From contig JADJPJ010000048.1 in assembly GCA_016713325.1 (NCBI GenBank), positions 1 to 46,127 on the forward strand: 46,127 nt of DNA, read 5' to 3'. This DNA comes from Candidatus Flexifilum affinis (GTDB lineage Bacteria; Chloroflexota; Anaerolineae; Aggregatilineales; Phototrophicaceae). This document shows, piece after piece, positions 9,154 to 16,778 of this stretch (the first letter of the stretch is position 1; each line of letters begins with the position of its first letter). Made by a program: the position numbers and the translations under genes. Under the pieces are notes generated by a model. That model searched no databases. It saw only the letters and a program-made list of their open reading frames with translations, and was not told where the DNA came from.

Positions 9154-9876
9154 ATGTCTCATCTATCACGACGCACCTTCCTGAAAAGTGCCGCCACGGT
9201 CACTGGCAGCGCCGCCCTGGGCTGGGGAGGCCTGTTCGGGATCAGCCGCGCCTTCGCCCAGGACACGATGGGGGCCAACGACGACACACAGACCATCATC
9301 AACCTGGCCGCCACGGCGGAACTGTTCGCCTCCACCCACTACCTGGCCGCCATCAACGGCGATCTCGGCCTGGGCGAGGCTCAGCTCAACTATATGAAGA
9401 CGGCATTCCTGGCCGAGCGTGACCACCTCGATCTGCTGCTATCGCTGGGCGCGCAGCCGGTCGTCCAGGAGTTTTATGTGCCCGAGACTCTGTTCAGCGA
9501 TCAGGCGCTCTTCGCGCAGATCACCGAGGTGGCCGAGACGACCTTTGTCTCCGCTTATCTGGCGGCGACGCGCATTTTCTCTGAAGCGGCCGAAGCAGCC
9601 TTCGCCGTCACCACCGCGCAGATCGCCGCCGTCGAGGCCGAGCACCGCGCGCTGATTCGCCAGATCGGCATGATGCTGCCCAACAACATTTCCTACGCGC
9701 AGTTCCAGTTCCACAACGTCTCCGACGCCGTGCCCGTCCTCCAGCCGTTCCTCGACGGTTCGGGCGACGGCTTCGTCGGCCCGGTTGCTCCGCCCACCGA
9801 GGAGCAGGTAGCCGCCATCCGCGCGGAGGCAGAAATGCTCGGCTACATGCCCTCGACGCCCTACGCCGCGATGTAG
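9154..9876 (+). CDS. Tat-exported ferritin-like domain protein
   Basis: The start is the ATG with GAAGGGA upstream, not an in-frame ATG nine codons earlier. The N-terminus SRRTFLKSAATVTGSAALG is a twin-arginine signal, with cleavage likely after SRAFA. The mature part (about 210 residues) is a predicted four-helix bundle of the Ferritin_2 type. It contains ExxH-like pairs AERDHLD and EAEHRAL that fit a di-iron or similar metal site. Members of this family are abundant exported proteins, often linked to desiccation or oxidative stress, with poorly known chemistry. It stands alone, followed by two hairpins and an ECF sigma/anti-sigma pair that might control it. Confidence 0.85.
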   Translation: MSHLSRRTFLKSAATVTGSAALGWGGLFGISRAFAQDTMGANDDTQTIINLAATAELFASTHYLAAINGDLGLGEAQLNYMKTAFLAERDHLDLLLSLGAQPVVQEFYVPETLFSDQALFAQITEVAETTFVSAYLAATRIFSEAAEAAFAVTTAQIAAVEAEHRALIRQIGMMLPNNISYAQFQFHNVSDAVPVLQPFLDGSGDGFVGPVAPPTEEQVAAIRAEAEMLGYMPSTPYAAM

Positions 9877-9896
9877 CCATCCTCCCTGCGCCCTGT

Positions 9897-9977
9897 CACC
9901 AACCTGGACGCCCCCTCCAGGCCGGTGGCAGACGCGCCCGGGAGGGGTTCTCTCACTCCTCCGAGGGAGAACCCCTC
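9897..9977 (+). terminator. Two hairpins after the ferritin-like gene
   Basis: The first hairpin (about 9897-9927) pairs CACC..CCTGGA with TCCAGG..GGTG. The second pairs GAGGGGTTCTC (9942-9952) with GAGAACCCCTC (9967-9977), an 11-bp perfect stem. Neither has a T-run. Together they probably end the upstream transcript or separate it from the sigma factor gene. Confidence 0.45.
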
Positions 9978-10105
9978 TCGCATGAGACGCGCTCGTTCGC
10001 GCTGAATTCGGATCGGGCTATACTTGCGGAGTAACGTCGCGATCGAGGCCGGTTCATCCCGGTGGTATCGGGCCAGTGTTGCTCTGTCGTTTTCGGAAAG
10101 GCTTC

Positions 10106-10666
10106 ATGGCTGATTCGTCCGTCGCGGATCTCAGACTCATCAACCGTATCCTGAAAGGGGAAGAAGCGGCGCTGTCGGAGCTGTACGTCCGATACGGCGC
10201 GCAGGTCTTCGCTATTGCGCTGTACGTGTTGGGCGAGCAGGCGCTGGCCGAAGAGGCTACCCAGGATACCTTTCTCAAAATATGGCACAATGCGGGCAAA
10301 TGGGATATCGAGCGCGGTGAGTTGTCGACCTGGATCAAGACCATCGCACGGTATGCGGCCATTGACGTTCTGCGCCGCGAAAAGCGCCAACCGGCGACCG
10401 TGGCACTGGATCTGGAGGAAATGCTGAACCTGATCGGCATATCCGACACCCCCCGCAGTGGCGAGTCTTCGGAAGAGGAACTGCTCAAGTCGCTGATTGC
10501 TCAGCTCCCCAGCGACCAGGTCGAGGCCATCGAACTGGCCTTCTTCAAGGGAATGACACACAACGAGATCGCCGTGCATCTTCATCAGCCGCTGGGCACG
10601 ATCAAGAGCCGAATCCGCATCGGCCTGCAAGTGCTGCGAGGTTTGTGGCTGCAGGAGATGGGTTGA
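10106..10666 (+). CDS. ECF-family RNA polymerase sigma factor
   Basis: I chose the ATG at MADSSVADLR, which has GGAAAGG just upstream. The 186-residue protein has region 2 (AALSELYVRYG, then EEATQDTFLKIW and LSTWIKTIARYAAIDVLRR) and region 4 (LPSDQVEAIELAFFKGMTHNEIAVHL, then GTIKSRIRIGLQVLR). No extra domains are present. It directs RNA polymerase to a small regulon, which usually includes its own promoter. The next gene encodes an anti-sigma factor and its start overlaps this stop, so the two are translationally coupled. A TATACT box at 10019-10024 may drive the pair. Confidence 0.93.
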   Translation: MADSSVADLRLINRILKGEEAALSELYVRYGAQVFAIALYVLGEQALAEEATQDTFLKIWHNAGKWDIERGELSTWIKTIARYAAIDVLRREKRQPATVALDLEEMLNLIGISDTPRSGESSEEELLKSLIAQLPSDQVEAIELAFFKGMTHNEIAVHLHQPLGTIKSRIRIGLQVLRGLWLQEMG

Positions 10667-11607
10667 GCGATGAGAAGCGGCAGCAGGAAAGTTCAACGGC
10701 AAGAATGAGCGACAGATCGTCAAGACCCCAACCATCCCAGCATAACGCCTCGGCGTGCGACGAACTGCGCGATTTGCTGCCTGGCTACGTCAGCGGCGCT
10801 TCCGATGCCGAGGAGATCGCGCGGGTCGCGGCCCTCCTGGAACAATGTCCGGAAATGCGCGCTGAACTCGCCGAATATGCCGCCATCACCACCGGCTTCT
10901 ACGAGCGTGTCGCACCGGCTGCGCCGCCGCCCGATCTGCACAAGCGGCTGATGGCGCGCGTGCGCGCGGAGCAGCAGCCGGGAAGCCAACCCGCGACATC
11001 CTTATCCAGCTTGCCGCCACTTTCCCCGGTCCCCAGAGGGCTTACTCGCACAGAGAGCGGGCCAGGGAGTGAGGTTTCCCAACCGATCCCTTCGCCGGCC
11101 GCCGCACCCCGCCTCGTGACGCGCCTGGCCTGGGGTCTGGCAGCAGCCGCGGCGCTGCTGCTGGTGGTCACCAACGTGTACTGGCTGAACCAGCTGAATG
11201 CGGCGCAGGACGAAATGGCGCGGCTGCGTGAACAGCGTGGTCGGCTGTTCGCCCTGGCCAGCACGGCTGAACTGGAACGCATCGAGCTGATCAGCACCGA
11301 GCAGGGATCCAGCGAACCGTTGGCCGTTTTCTGGGTCGACGCGGCCAGCGGGCAGGGTGTTCTCACCAGCAGCGTCCTGCCTGACCCGGGAACCGCCAGC
11401 GACTACCAACTCTGGTTGATCGCGGACGGTACGCCGCTGAGCGCGGGCGTATTCCGTAGCGATACTGACGGGCTCATCGCCTTCGACGTGCCGCTGGATC
11501 GCCCGATCGGCGAAGTCCAGGCGATTGCCATCTCTGTCGAGCCGCTGGGCGGGAGCGACGCCCCATCCACCAACCCTATCGCTATCGGCGCCATCGAAGC
11601 AACCTGA
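10663..11607 (+). CDS. RskA-like membrane anti-sigma factor
   Basis: A TTG start at 10663 overlaps the sigma factor stop as TTGA and has AGGAG at 5-nt spacing. That makes it the best of several candidates, including an ATG at 10705 that lacks a good ribosome site. The N-terminal about 95 residues form an anti-sigma domain with CDELRDLLPGYVSG and LLEQCPEMRAEL, a zinc-finger-like relative with an incomplete HxxxCxxC. One membrane segment follows (LAWGLAAAAALLLVVTNVYW). The extracytoplasmic C-terminal domain has the RskA-type YQLWLIADGTPLSAGVF. It should hold the upstream ECF sigma factor at the membrane until a signal leads to its release, usually by proteolysis. Confidence 0.88.
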   Translation: MSDEKRQQESSTARMSDRSSRPQPSQHNASACDELRDLLPGYVSGASDAEEIARVAALLEQCPEMRAELAEYAAITTGFYERVAPAAPPPDLHKRLMARVRAEQQPGSQPATSLSSLPPLSPVPRGLTRTESGPGSEVSQPIPSPAAAPRLVTRLAWGLAAAAALLLVVTNVYWLNQLNAAQDEMARLREQRGRLFALASTAELERIELISTEQGSSEPLAVFWVDAASGQGVLTSSVLPDPGTASDYQLWLIADGTPLSAGVFRSDTDGLIAFDVPLDRPIGEVQAIAISVEPLGGSDAPSTNPIAIGAIEAT

Positions 11608-11675
11608 GTGTAAAGCTCTGTACTGACCCAGGCTACAAAGACTGTCCCATTCACAGATTGCGGATGCGCCACGTC

Positions 11676-11705
11676 TTGCACCGAAACATAACGTTATGTT
11701 AAAAT
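11676..11705 (+). promoter_or_regulatory. infC operon promoter with embedded 16-bp palindrome
   Basis: TTGCAC (11676-11681) and TAAAAT (11700-11705) are 18 bp apart. The spacer holds the perfect palindrome AACATAACGTTATGTT (11685-11700), which touches the -10 box. A bound dimer there would block RNA polymerase, so it is a candidate operator. Confidence 0.6.
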
Positions 11706-11743
11706 ACACGATCAACCGCGAGAGTTGTGAGAGGAAACTGGCA

Positions 11744-12283
11744 ATTAGTTCACAAGATGCCTATCGCATGAATAATCAGATCCGCGCGCGCGAGGTTCGG
11801 GTCATCAGCGACAGCCGGGAGAATCTCGGCGTGATGTCGATCGGACATGCGCTGGAAATGGCGGAGTCCAGGGGTCTGGACCTGGTGGAGGTTTCGCCGG
11901 AAGCGGATCCGCCGGTTTGCCGTATTATGGATTTCGGCAAATTCCAATACGAGCAGTCGCGTAAGGAACGCAAGGCGAAGAAGCAGCAGAAGGTCATCGA
12001 GGTCAAGGAGATCCGTCTCAGCCCGAAGACCGACGATCATCACCTGTCGTTCAAAGTGCGCGACGCCCGTAAATGGATTATGGACGGCATGAAGGTACGG
12101 GTGCGCATTCGTTTCCGCGGACGCGAGATCACGCACTCCAACATCGGCTATGATCGGCTGCAGAAGATTGCTGCGGAACTGAACGACGTGGCCGTGGTCG
12201 AGCAATCGCCCAATATGGAAGGCACGACCATGCTGATGGTCCTCGCGCCGGGCGCCAAGCCGCAAGAACAGAAGAAACCTTAG
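11744..12283 (+). CDS. infC: Translation initiation factor IF-3
   Basis: IF-3 binds the 30S subunit, prevents premature 50S joining and proofreads start codons. The N-domain begins NNQIRAREVRVI. DPPVCRIMDFGKFQYEQ leads into the basic linker, and the C-domain carries KVRVRIRFRGREITH and TMLMVLAPG. I place the start at ATT (11744). It is in frame, has GAGGAAA 7 to 12 nt upstream, and gives the usual N-terminal length. The only nearby in-frame ATG (11768) has no ribosome site. An AUU start for infC is known from E. coli, where IF-3 discriminates against it and so limits its own synthesis. It is first in an infC-rpmI-rplT operon. Confidence 0.93.
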   Translation: MSSQDAYRMNNQIRAREVRVISDSRENLGVMSIGHALEMAESRGLDLVEVSPEADPPVCRIMDFGKFQYEQSRKERKAKKQQKVIEVKEIRLSPKTDDHHLSFKVRDARKWIMDGMKVRVRIRFRGREITHSNIGYDRLQKIAAELNDVAVVEQSPNMEGTTMLMVLAPGAKPQEQKKP

Positions 12284-12374
12284 CGCGCTCTGGGGCGGCC
12301 CAGTGTGGCGCGCCGGCCAGAGTTGCGATCAGCCGCCGTGGGGAGAGCATCGCGCTATCCCGCGGCGGTGTATT

Positions 12375-12412
12375 TGCAAAATGCTTCTGTAGAAGTCAGC
12401 CTTTATTTTGCA
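12375..12412 (+). promoter_or_regulatory. Stem-loop in the rpmI leader, possible L20 control site
   Basis: TGCAAAAT (12375-12382) pairs perfectly with ATTTTGCA (12405-12412). A small CTTC/GAAG hairpin (12384-12395) sits inside. The element lies 55 nt before the rpmI start. L20 represses this operon by binding leader RNA in other bacteria, so this is a candidate site. Confidence 0.45.
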
Positions 12413-12466
12413 GGCATAATGCGCGATCATGGGAGCATAAAGTCCCAGTCGTCGGAGTTTGGTATC

Positions 12467-12703
12467 GTGGCAAAAAAGTACAAGATGAAGTCGCATAAAT
12501 CGACCGCCAAGCGTTTTCGCATGACGGCCACGGGCCTCGTGCTGCGGACCAAGGGCGGTAAGACGCACTTCCGCCGCCGCCGCTCACGTCGGTCCAAGCA
12601 GGCGCTCGACAAAATGCTGGTGGTGACCAACGTCAGCTTTGCCAAGCGCATCAAGCGTCTGGCTCCCTACATGAGCCAGTACAAGGCCCACCCGCCCGCT
12701 TGA
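12467..12703 (+). CDS. rpmI: 50S ribosomal protein L35
   Basis: The 78-residue protein begins [19 protein letters not shown] and continues [19 protein letters not shown], which is diagnostic of L35. The start is GTG, with GGAG about 9 nt upstream; no ATG gives the conserved N-terminus. It is 12 to 14 residues longer than the usual 64 to 66, with the extra at the C-terminus ([10 protein letters not shown]). It follows infC by 183 bp and precedes rplT, the standard operon order. The gap upstream holds a stem-loop. Confidence 0.95.
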   Translation: MAKKYKMKSHKSTAKRFRMTATGLVLRTKGGKTHFRRRRSRRSKQALDKMLVVTNVSFAKRIKRLAPYMSQYKAHPPA

Positions 12704-12766
12704 TCTTCGCTTTGGGCGTTTTTTCTCACCAGGGTTTCGCTCCCCGCCGCGACTGCGCAGCGGGGA
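12693..12766 (+). promoter_or_regulatory. Attenuator-like structures between rpmI and rplT
   Basis: CGCCC (12693-12697) can pair with GGGCG (12714-12718), followed by six T residues (12719-12724), overlapping the rpmI stop. A second hairpin pairs TCCCCGC (12741-12747) with GCGGGGA (12760-12766), followed by TTT. Either could cause partial termination or shape L20 translation. The first stem is short with a 16-nt loop, so it would be weak. Confidence 0.35.
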
Positions 12767-12791
12767 ATTTTCTGTCAGGAGTCAGAGCAAG

Positions 12792-13145
12792 ATGGCACGA
12801 GTAAAGACGGGTTTCACACGCCGTCATCGTCACAAGAAAGTCCTGAAGCTCACACGCGGTCAGTGGGGCACGCGCGGACGGTTGTTCCGCCGCTCCAACG
12901 AAGCGATGCTGAAGAGCCTGTTCTACGCCTACCGCGACCGCCGCGCACGCCGTCGGAATGTGCGCCAGCTGTGGATCATCCGTATCAACGCGGCTGCTCG
13001 CCTCAACGGCATGAGCTATAGCCGCTTCATCTACGGGCTGAAGAAGGCCGAAGTCGAAATCGATCGCAAGATCCTTGCCGACATCGCCGTGCGTGATGCC
13101 GCGACGTTCAGCAAGATCGTCGCGCTCGCCACCATGAATCAGTAA
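12792..13145 (+). CDS. rplT: 50S ribosomal protein L20
   Basis: The 117-residue product is the standard length. It contains [39 protein letters not shown] and [17 protein letters not shown]20 binds 23S rRNA early in 50S assembly and in several bacteria also represses translation of its own operon. AGGAG lies 10 nt before the ATG. It is the last gene of the infC operon and is followed within 30 nt by a strong intrinsic terminator. Confidence 0.97.
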   Translation: MARVKTGFTRRHRHKKVLKLTRGQWGTRGRLFRRSNEAMLKSLFYAYRDRRARRRNVRQLWIIRINAAARLNGMSYSRFIYGLKKAEVEIDRKILADIAVRDAATFSKIVALATMNQ

Positions 13146-13170
13146 TCCGCCCCGCGCGGAAGATTACAGG

Positions 13171-13218
13171 AGGCCCGGTGCCGTCGTATAAAACGACGGC
13201 ACCGGGCCTTCTGCTTTT
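13171..13218 (+). terminator. Intrinsic terminator of the infC-rpmI-rplT operon
   Basis: A 16-bp perfect stem (13171-13186 with 13194-13209) encloses the 7-nt loop TATAAAA. It is followed by TCTGCTTTT. This is the strongest terminator in the window. Confidence 0.9.
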
Positions 13219-13609
13219 CGGAAGCAAACCGTGCTCCCTGAGGGGGTGATGAGGCGGCGACACCTTCTCATGGTCTGGGACGTTGGACGCCCCGTTCGGC
13301 GTCCCATGTCCCGTTAGCGACGCGACGCCATCTGAATATCGTGGGACACGTCGTCCGCCGGGTGTTACCGCCGCCTCCTGAAAGGGTCACTAAGGGACCA
13401 AGAACGCAAGCGTTAGGGCCTTTCAGGGGGCTTGTCGGTTCGCCAAGGGGCGATGGGCGGGGCCCTGCACCCTGGTGCATATGCGACGCCCCGTTCGGCG
13501 CCCACCCGCTCCTTCGTGGACACGCAGCGCCGCGCTCCTGAGCCACTGAAGCGAACTTGCCGCAAGTCGCTTGCATGGGATTAGGGGCGAGTGACGGCCT
13601 CGCACCGCT
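13219..13609. other. Gene-free stretch with short repeats
   Basis: I see no convincing gene in these 390 bases. They hold a 16-bp direct repeat, GACGCCCCGTTCGGCG, at 13286-13301 and 13485-13500. They also hold an inverted pair, CCTGAAAGG (13377-13385) with CCTTTCAGG (13419-13427). The 3' edge contains what look like scrambled remains of the DUF1801 gene's C-terminus. Confidence 0.5.
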
Positions 13610-14020
13610 TCACGAGCGACGAGCCGGCCACATCGCCCCTTCGTCGAGGTTTGCCGTGTCGTTGAAGCCGAGCGTCGAGTACCTCGCATCGAACTTACTC
13701 GCGCCCTGGAAGAAGCAGACGACCTTGCCCTTCTTATTGGCATATGCGGGCATCCCGTACCAGGTTTTCGGCATGAGGTCTGGCGCGTTGGCTTTGACGA
13801 TCTCATGGATCCGCGTGGCCATGGCGCGCTCTGGTTCCGGCATCTCGGCGATCTTCGCGAGCACGTCGTTTTCCCCTTCCGCCCTGTTCTTATTCGCGCG
13901 CGCTTCCGCCTTCAGCTCTTTGGCGCGCTCCTTCATCGCGGCTCGTTCCTCGTCTGTGAATCCGTCAGACTTCTTCTTGTTCGTGGCCGCGCGCTGGGTG
14001 GTTTCTTCTGCCTGCTTCAT
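13610..14020 (-). CDS. DUF1801-family (YdhG-like) protein, C-terminally truncated
   Basis: I chose the ATG at MKQAEETTQ, with GGGAGAG upstream; an in-frame start 37 codons earlier lacks support. The 136-residue product has a Lys/Glu/Ala-rich helical N-terminus. The family core follows: [20 protein letters not shown], then [20 protein letters not shown] and [20 protein letters not shown]. Family members normally continue after MWP for about 25 residues ending in an ALVKKAV-like helix. Here the frame stops after WPARRS. The next bases in another frame read LVKRCEAV, which suggests an internal deletion of about 15 codons with loss of frame. The function of the family is uncertain (iron-chaperone-like fold). 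It may be non-functional. Confidence 0.7.
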   Translation of the reverse strand: MKQAEETTQRAATNKKKSDGFTDEERAAMKERAKELKAEARANKNRAEGENDVLAKIAEMPEPERAMATRIHEIVKANAPDLMPKTWYGMPAYANKKGKVVCFFQGASKFDARYSTLGFNDTANLDEGAMWPARRS

Positions 14021-14186
14021 GTGTTTCTCTCCCTGCTTGGTTTTTCGGGTTGGCCCGTCTATGACTATGACGTAGTCCGACGAAAAAATGTGACAGATTG
14101 ATCGATAATTCCTGTAGACTGATTTTGTCACATCGCGGCGGCGCCAACCGTCAATGATCGTGACGGATCAAAAGATGGGAAGACTG

Positions 14187-15068
14187 ATGGACAAACACGA
14201 TTGGCTGGCGGAGCAGTTCGAGGCAAACCGCGATCACCTGCGGGCGGTGGCCTATCGGATGCTCGGCTCGTTGAGCGAAGCGGAGGACGCGGTGCAGGCG
14301 TCATGGCTCAAACTCAGCCGTTCCGACACTCGCGAGGTCGAGAACCTGGGCGGATGGATGACGACGATCGTCTCTCGGGTGTGCCTGGATATGCTGCGTT
14401 CGCGCAGGTCACGGCGCGAAGCCCCACCGTCAGACTCGCCCGCACCCGACGAGTTCAGGAGCCCTGCGGAAGAGCTGGACCCGGAGCGTGAAGCGCAGCT
14501 TGCCGACGCGGTAGGCCTGGCGCTGATGGTGGTGCTGGATACGCTGACCCCAGACGAGCGCCTGGCGTTTGTGCTGCATGACGTCTTCGCCATGCCCTTT
14601 GACGACATTGCGCCGATTGTCGGGCGAACTTCGGCGACGACCCGGCAGCTTGCCAGCCGCGCGCGTCGCCGGGTTCGTGGCGCGGCCGCCGTGCCCAGCG
14701 CCGAGCTGCACGGCCAGCGGGAAGTCGTCAGCGCCTTTCTCACGGCAGCGCGCGCCGGTGACTTCAACGCCCTGCTCACGCTGCTCGACCCTGATGTCGT
14801 GCTGCGGAGCGACGCCGGTGCTCAGCCGGGCCAGACCTGGGAGGTACAAGGTGCGGAGCGCGTGGCCCGGATGTACGAGCGGCAAGGGGGCGCGCAGGCC
14901 ATCCGTCCGGCGCTTGTGAATGGCAGGGTGGGCTTCATCGTGGCGCCGCTCGGACAGCTGATGCTCGTCATTCAGCTCACTTTCAAAGACGGCAAGATCG
15001 CCATGATTGATGCGACGGGTGACCCCGAACGCCTTCGCCAGACGACCGTGGCGGTCCTCGACCGTTGA
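14187..15068 (+). CDS. SigJ-type (ECF41-like) sigma factor with SnoaL-like C-terminal domain
   Basis: I favour the ATG at MDKHDWLAEQFEANRDHLRAV because GGGAAG precedes it and it matches family N-termini; an ATG 33 bp upstream is also in frame. Region 2 reads VAYRMLGSLSEAEDAVQASW. Region 4 (LTPDERLAFVLHDVFAMPFDDIAPIVG, then SATTRQLASRARRR) follows. The last about 110 residues are a SnoaL/NTF2-like domain that in this family controls sigma activity in place of a separate anti-sigma factor. It includes DVVLRSDAG, and LTFKDGKIAMI followed by DPERL. It diverges from the DUF1801 gene and precedes a flavin-fold protein that may be its target. Confidence 0.9.
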   Translation: MDKHDWLAEQFEANRDHLRAVAYRMLGSLSEAEDAVQASWLKLSRSDTREVENLGGWMTTIVSRVCLDMLRSRRSRREAPPSDSPAPDEFRSPAEELDPEREAQLADAVGLALMVVLDTLTPDERLAFVLHDVFAMPFDDIAPIVGRTSATTRQLASRARRRVRGAAAVPSAELHGQREVVSAFLTAARAGDFNALLTLLDPDVVLRSDAGAQPGQTWEVQGAERVARMYERQGGAQAIRPALVNGRVGFIVAPLGQLMLVIQLTFKDGKIAMIDATGDPERLRQTTVAVLDR

Positions 15069-15122
15069 CGGCAGGTGGCAATCAGGGCAATGATCGGTTG
15101 AAACAAGCAAGGGCTTAGACTC

Positions 15123-15587
15123 ATGAACCATTCCTGGCAGGATTTTGCACACGCTGCGCCCGAACTGGCGGCCTTTGGCGAGCGGCGGTTGAAGGCAGGG
15201 CCGGCATACCTGGCCACCGTCGGCGCGAATGGCATGCCGCGCGTCCATCCGGTCACGCCGATCCTCGCCGAGGGGCATCTGCTCTTGTTCATGGAGCCGA
15301 CTTCGCCCAAAGGCCACGATCTGCGGCGCGGGTCCGGCTATGCGCTGCACTGCTCAGTCGCCAACAGCGACGGCGGCGAAGGAGAGTTTGGCCTGACCGG
15401 GCACGCCATTCTGACGGAGGACCCCGCCATGCGCGAGCGGGCTGCCCGGTTTGGCTACTCGCCGAAAGACATCTACATTTTGTTCGAGCTGACGGTCGAA
15501 AGCGCGTTTTCGACCACCTATCCTGACGACGGGCCGCCGGTACGGCAAAAATGGAAGGCATTGGCAAATGCAAATCGTAATTCGTGA
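15123..15587 (+). CDS. Pyridoxamine 5'-phosphate oxidase-fold protein
   Basis: The 154-residue protein has a split-barrel FMN-binding fold. It contains AYLATVGANGMPRVHPVTPI, then HLLLFMEPTSPKGHDLRRGSGYALHC and GEFGLTGHAILTED. Such proteins bind FMN, F420 or haem and reduce small substrates; the sequence does not decide which. It lies 54 bp after the SigJ-type gene and 12 bp before the RNA methyltransferase, so all three may share a transcript. ECF41 sigma factors usually sit beside an oxidoreductase, and this could fill that role here. Confidence 0.8.
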   Translation: MNHSWQDFAHAAPELAAFGERRLKAGPAYLATVGANGMPRVHPVTPILAEGHLLLFMEPTSPKGHDLRRGSGYALHCSVANSDGGEGEFGLTGHAILTEDPAMRERAARFGYSPKDIYILFELTVESAFSTTYPDDGPPVRQKWKALANANRNS

Positions 15588-15599
15588 TAGGTTGAACTT

Positions 15600-16358
15600 A
15601 TGATCACCAGCACCTCCAACGAACGGGTCAAACTGGCCCGAGCACTGCTCACCGAGGCCAAGACGCGCCGTAAGTCCAGCCTCCTCGCCCTCGAAGGCGT
15701 CCGCCTGATCAATGACGCGCTCAGCGCTGGCGCCGTCCCTGAATTCATCTTCTACAATCCGGAACAGATCCAGCCGGATGTCCTGCATGGCTCGCCCAAC
15801 GAATGGGGTGAACTGATTCAGGTCAATGCCCAGGTGATCCGTCACATCAGCAGCACCGAGCACCCCCAGGGCATCGTCGGCATCTTCCCGACGCCATCGC
15901 TCCGCCTGCCGGAACATCCGCGCCGCGTCCTGGTCCTGGACGGCCTGCGCGACCCCGGCAATGTCGGTACCATCCTGCGTACCGCCGCAGCAGCCGGCGT
16001 CGAGGTAGTGCTGTTCTCGCCCGGCTGCGTCGACATCGGCAACGACAAGGTGCTGCGCGGGGCGATGGGCGCGCACTTCCGTCTGGCCCTGCGTGACTGG
16101 CCCTGGAGTCAGATCGCGGGCTTCTGCGGCGAGACGACGGTCTATCTGGCCGACATGACCGGCAATGTGGCCTACGACACCGCCGACTGGGACGCGCCGT
16201 GGACACTGATCGTCGGCAGCGAAGCCGAAGGTGCCTCGCCGGAAGCCGAGCAGCTCGCCGCGCATACGATCTACATCCCCATGGCCCCCGGCGCGGAGTC
16301 GCTCAACGCGGCCATGGCCGCCGGCATCCTGCTGTTCGAGGCGGCGAAACGGCGGTAA
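15600..16358 (+). CDS. TrmH/SpoU-family RNA 2'-O-methyltransferase
   Basis: The 252-residue protein has an N-terminal substrate-binding domain starting SNERVKLARALLTEAKTRRK. A C-terminal SPOUT knot follows. Motif 1 is DPGNVGTILRTAAAAGV. Motif 2 is LIVGSEAEGAS, where most homologues have GNEGxG. Motif 3 is IPMAPGAESLNAAMAAGILLFEA. The family methylates ribose of rRNA or tRNA using S-adenosylmethionine. The N-terminal domain favours a 23S rRNA enzyme of the RlmB or TsnR kind, but the exact site cannot be assigned. The upstream stop is only 12 bp away. Confidence 0.88.
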   Translation: MITSTSNERVKLARALLTEAKTRRKSSLLALEGVRLINDALSAGAVPEFIFYNPEQIQPDVLHGSPNEWGELIQVNAQVIRHISSTEHPQGIVGIFPTPSLRLPEHPRRVLVLDGLRDPGNVGTILRTAAAAGVEVVLFSPGCVDIGNDKVLRGAMGAHFRLALRDWPWSQIAGFCGETTVYLADMTGNVAYDTADWDAPWTLIVGSEAEGASPEAEQLAAHTIYIPMAPGAESLNAAMAAGILLFEAAKRR

Positions 16359-16778
16359 CTCGGTAGGGACGGTCACGCGTGGATCTGGAGGGAGAAGGGG
16401 GTGGGCGACTGCACGATGCCTGCGTGACCCCCCGCGGGTCCCCAGCGGGAAACCTCGCGTCGTCCTTCGGGCTGGTCGACACCTCGTTAGCCGGCCGGCC
16501 CTCGCGCGGTCCTGGCAAGCCGCATTTTCCAGCAGATCGCCCGCGCTGGTCAGATCGCCATTTCCTGCGCGGCGGTGAAGGCGGCCAGCCAAGCCCCAGC
16601 ACTTTCCGTGGATGCTCCGTGAGTTTGAGGGTTGCCCGCGGCCACCAGACCAACCCGCCTAGTGAGCAGGAGTTACTGCCCTGCAAATGTCGGTTTACCC
16701 GTGGTCAAAACGGCAGGAACGCCGTAAACTCTCGGCGTTGCGTACTGAGGTTTTTATAGATTCTCACGGACAAGCTGC
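16359..16778. other. 420-bp intergenic region without recognisable genes
   Basis: No frame on either strand looks like a real protein and I see no RNA gene. Bases 16365-16378 (GTAGGGACGGTCAC) resemble the head of the GTAGGG palindrome family but lack the matching arm. A T-rich stretch lies just before hemH, but its boxes are badly spaced for a promoter. Confidence 0.45.

Noticed and set aside
12374..12420. Internal promoter TTGCAA with CATAAT before rpmI
   Set aside because: The boxes are 35 bp apart and the first is part of the leader stem. A stand-alone -10 is possible but unsupported.
14430..15350. Minus-strand frame spanning the SigJ-type and PPOX genes
   Set aside because: It crosses two well-supported genes and shows no motif.
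16738..16760. Promoter TTGCGT and TATAGA before hemH
   Set aside because: The spacer is only 11 bp, too short for a sigma-70 promoter.
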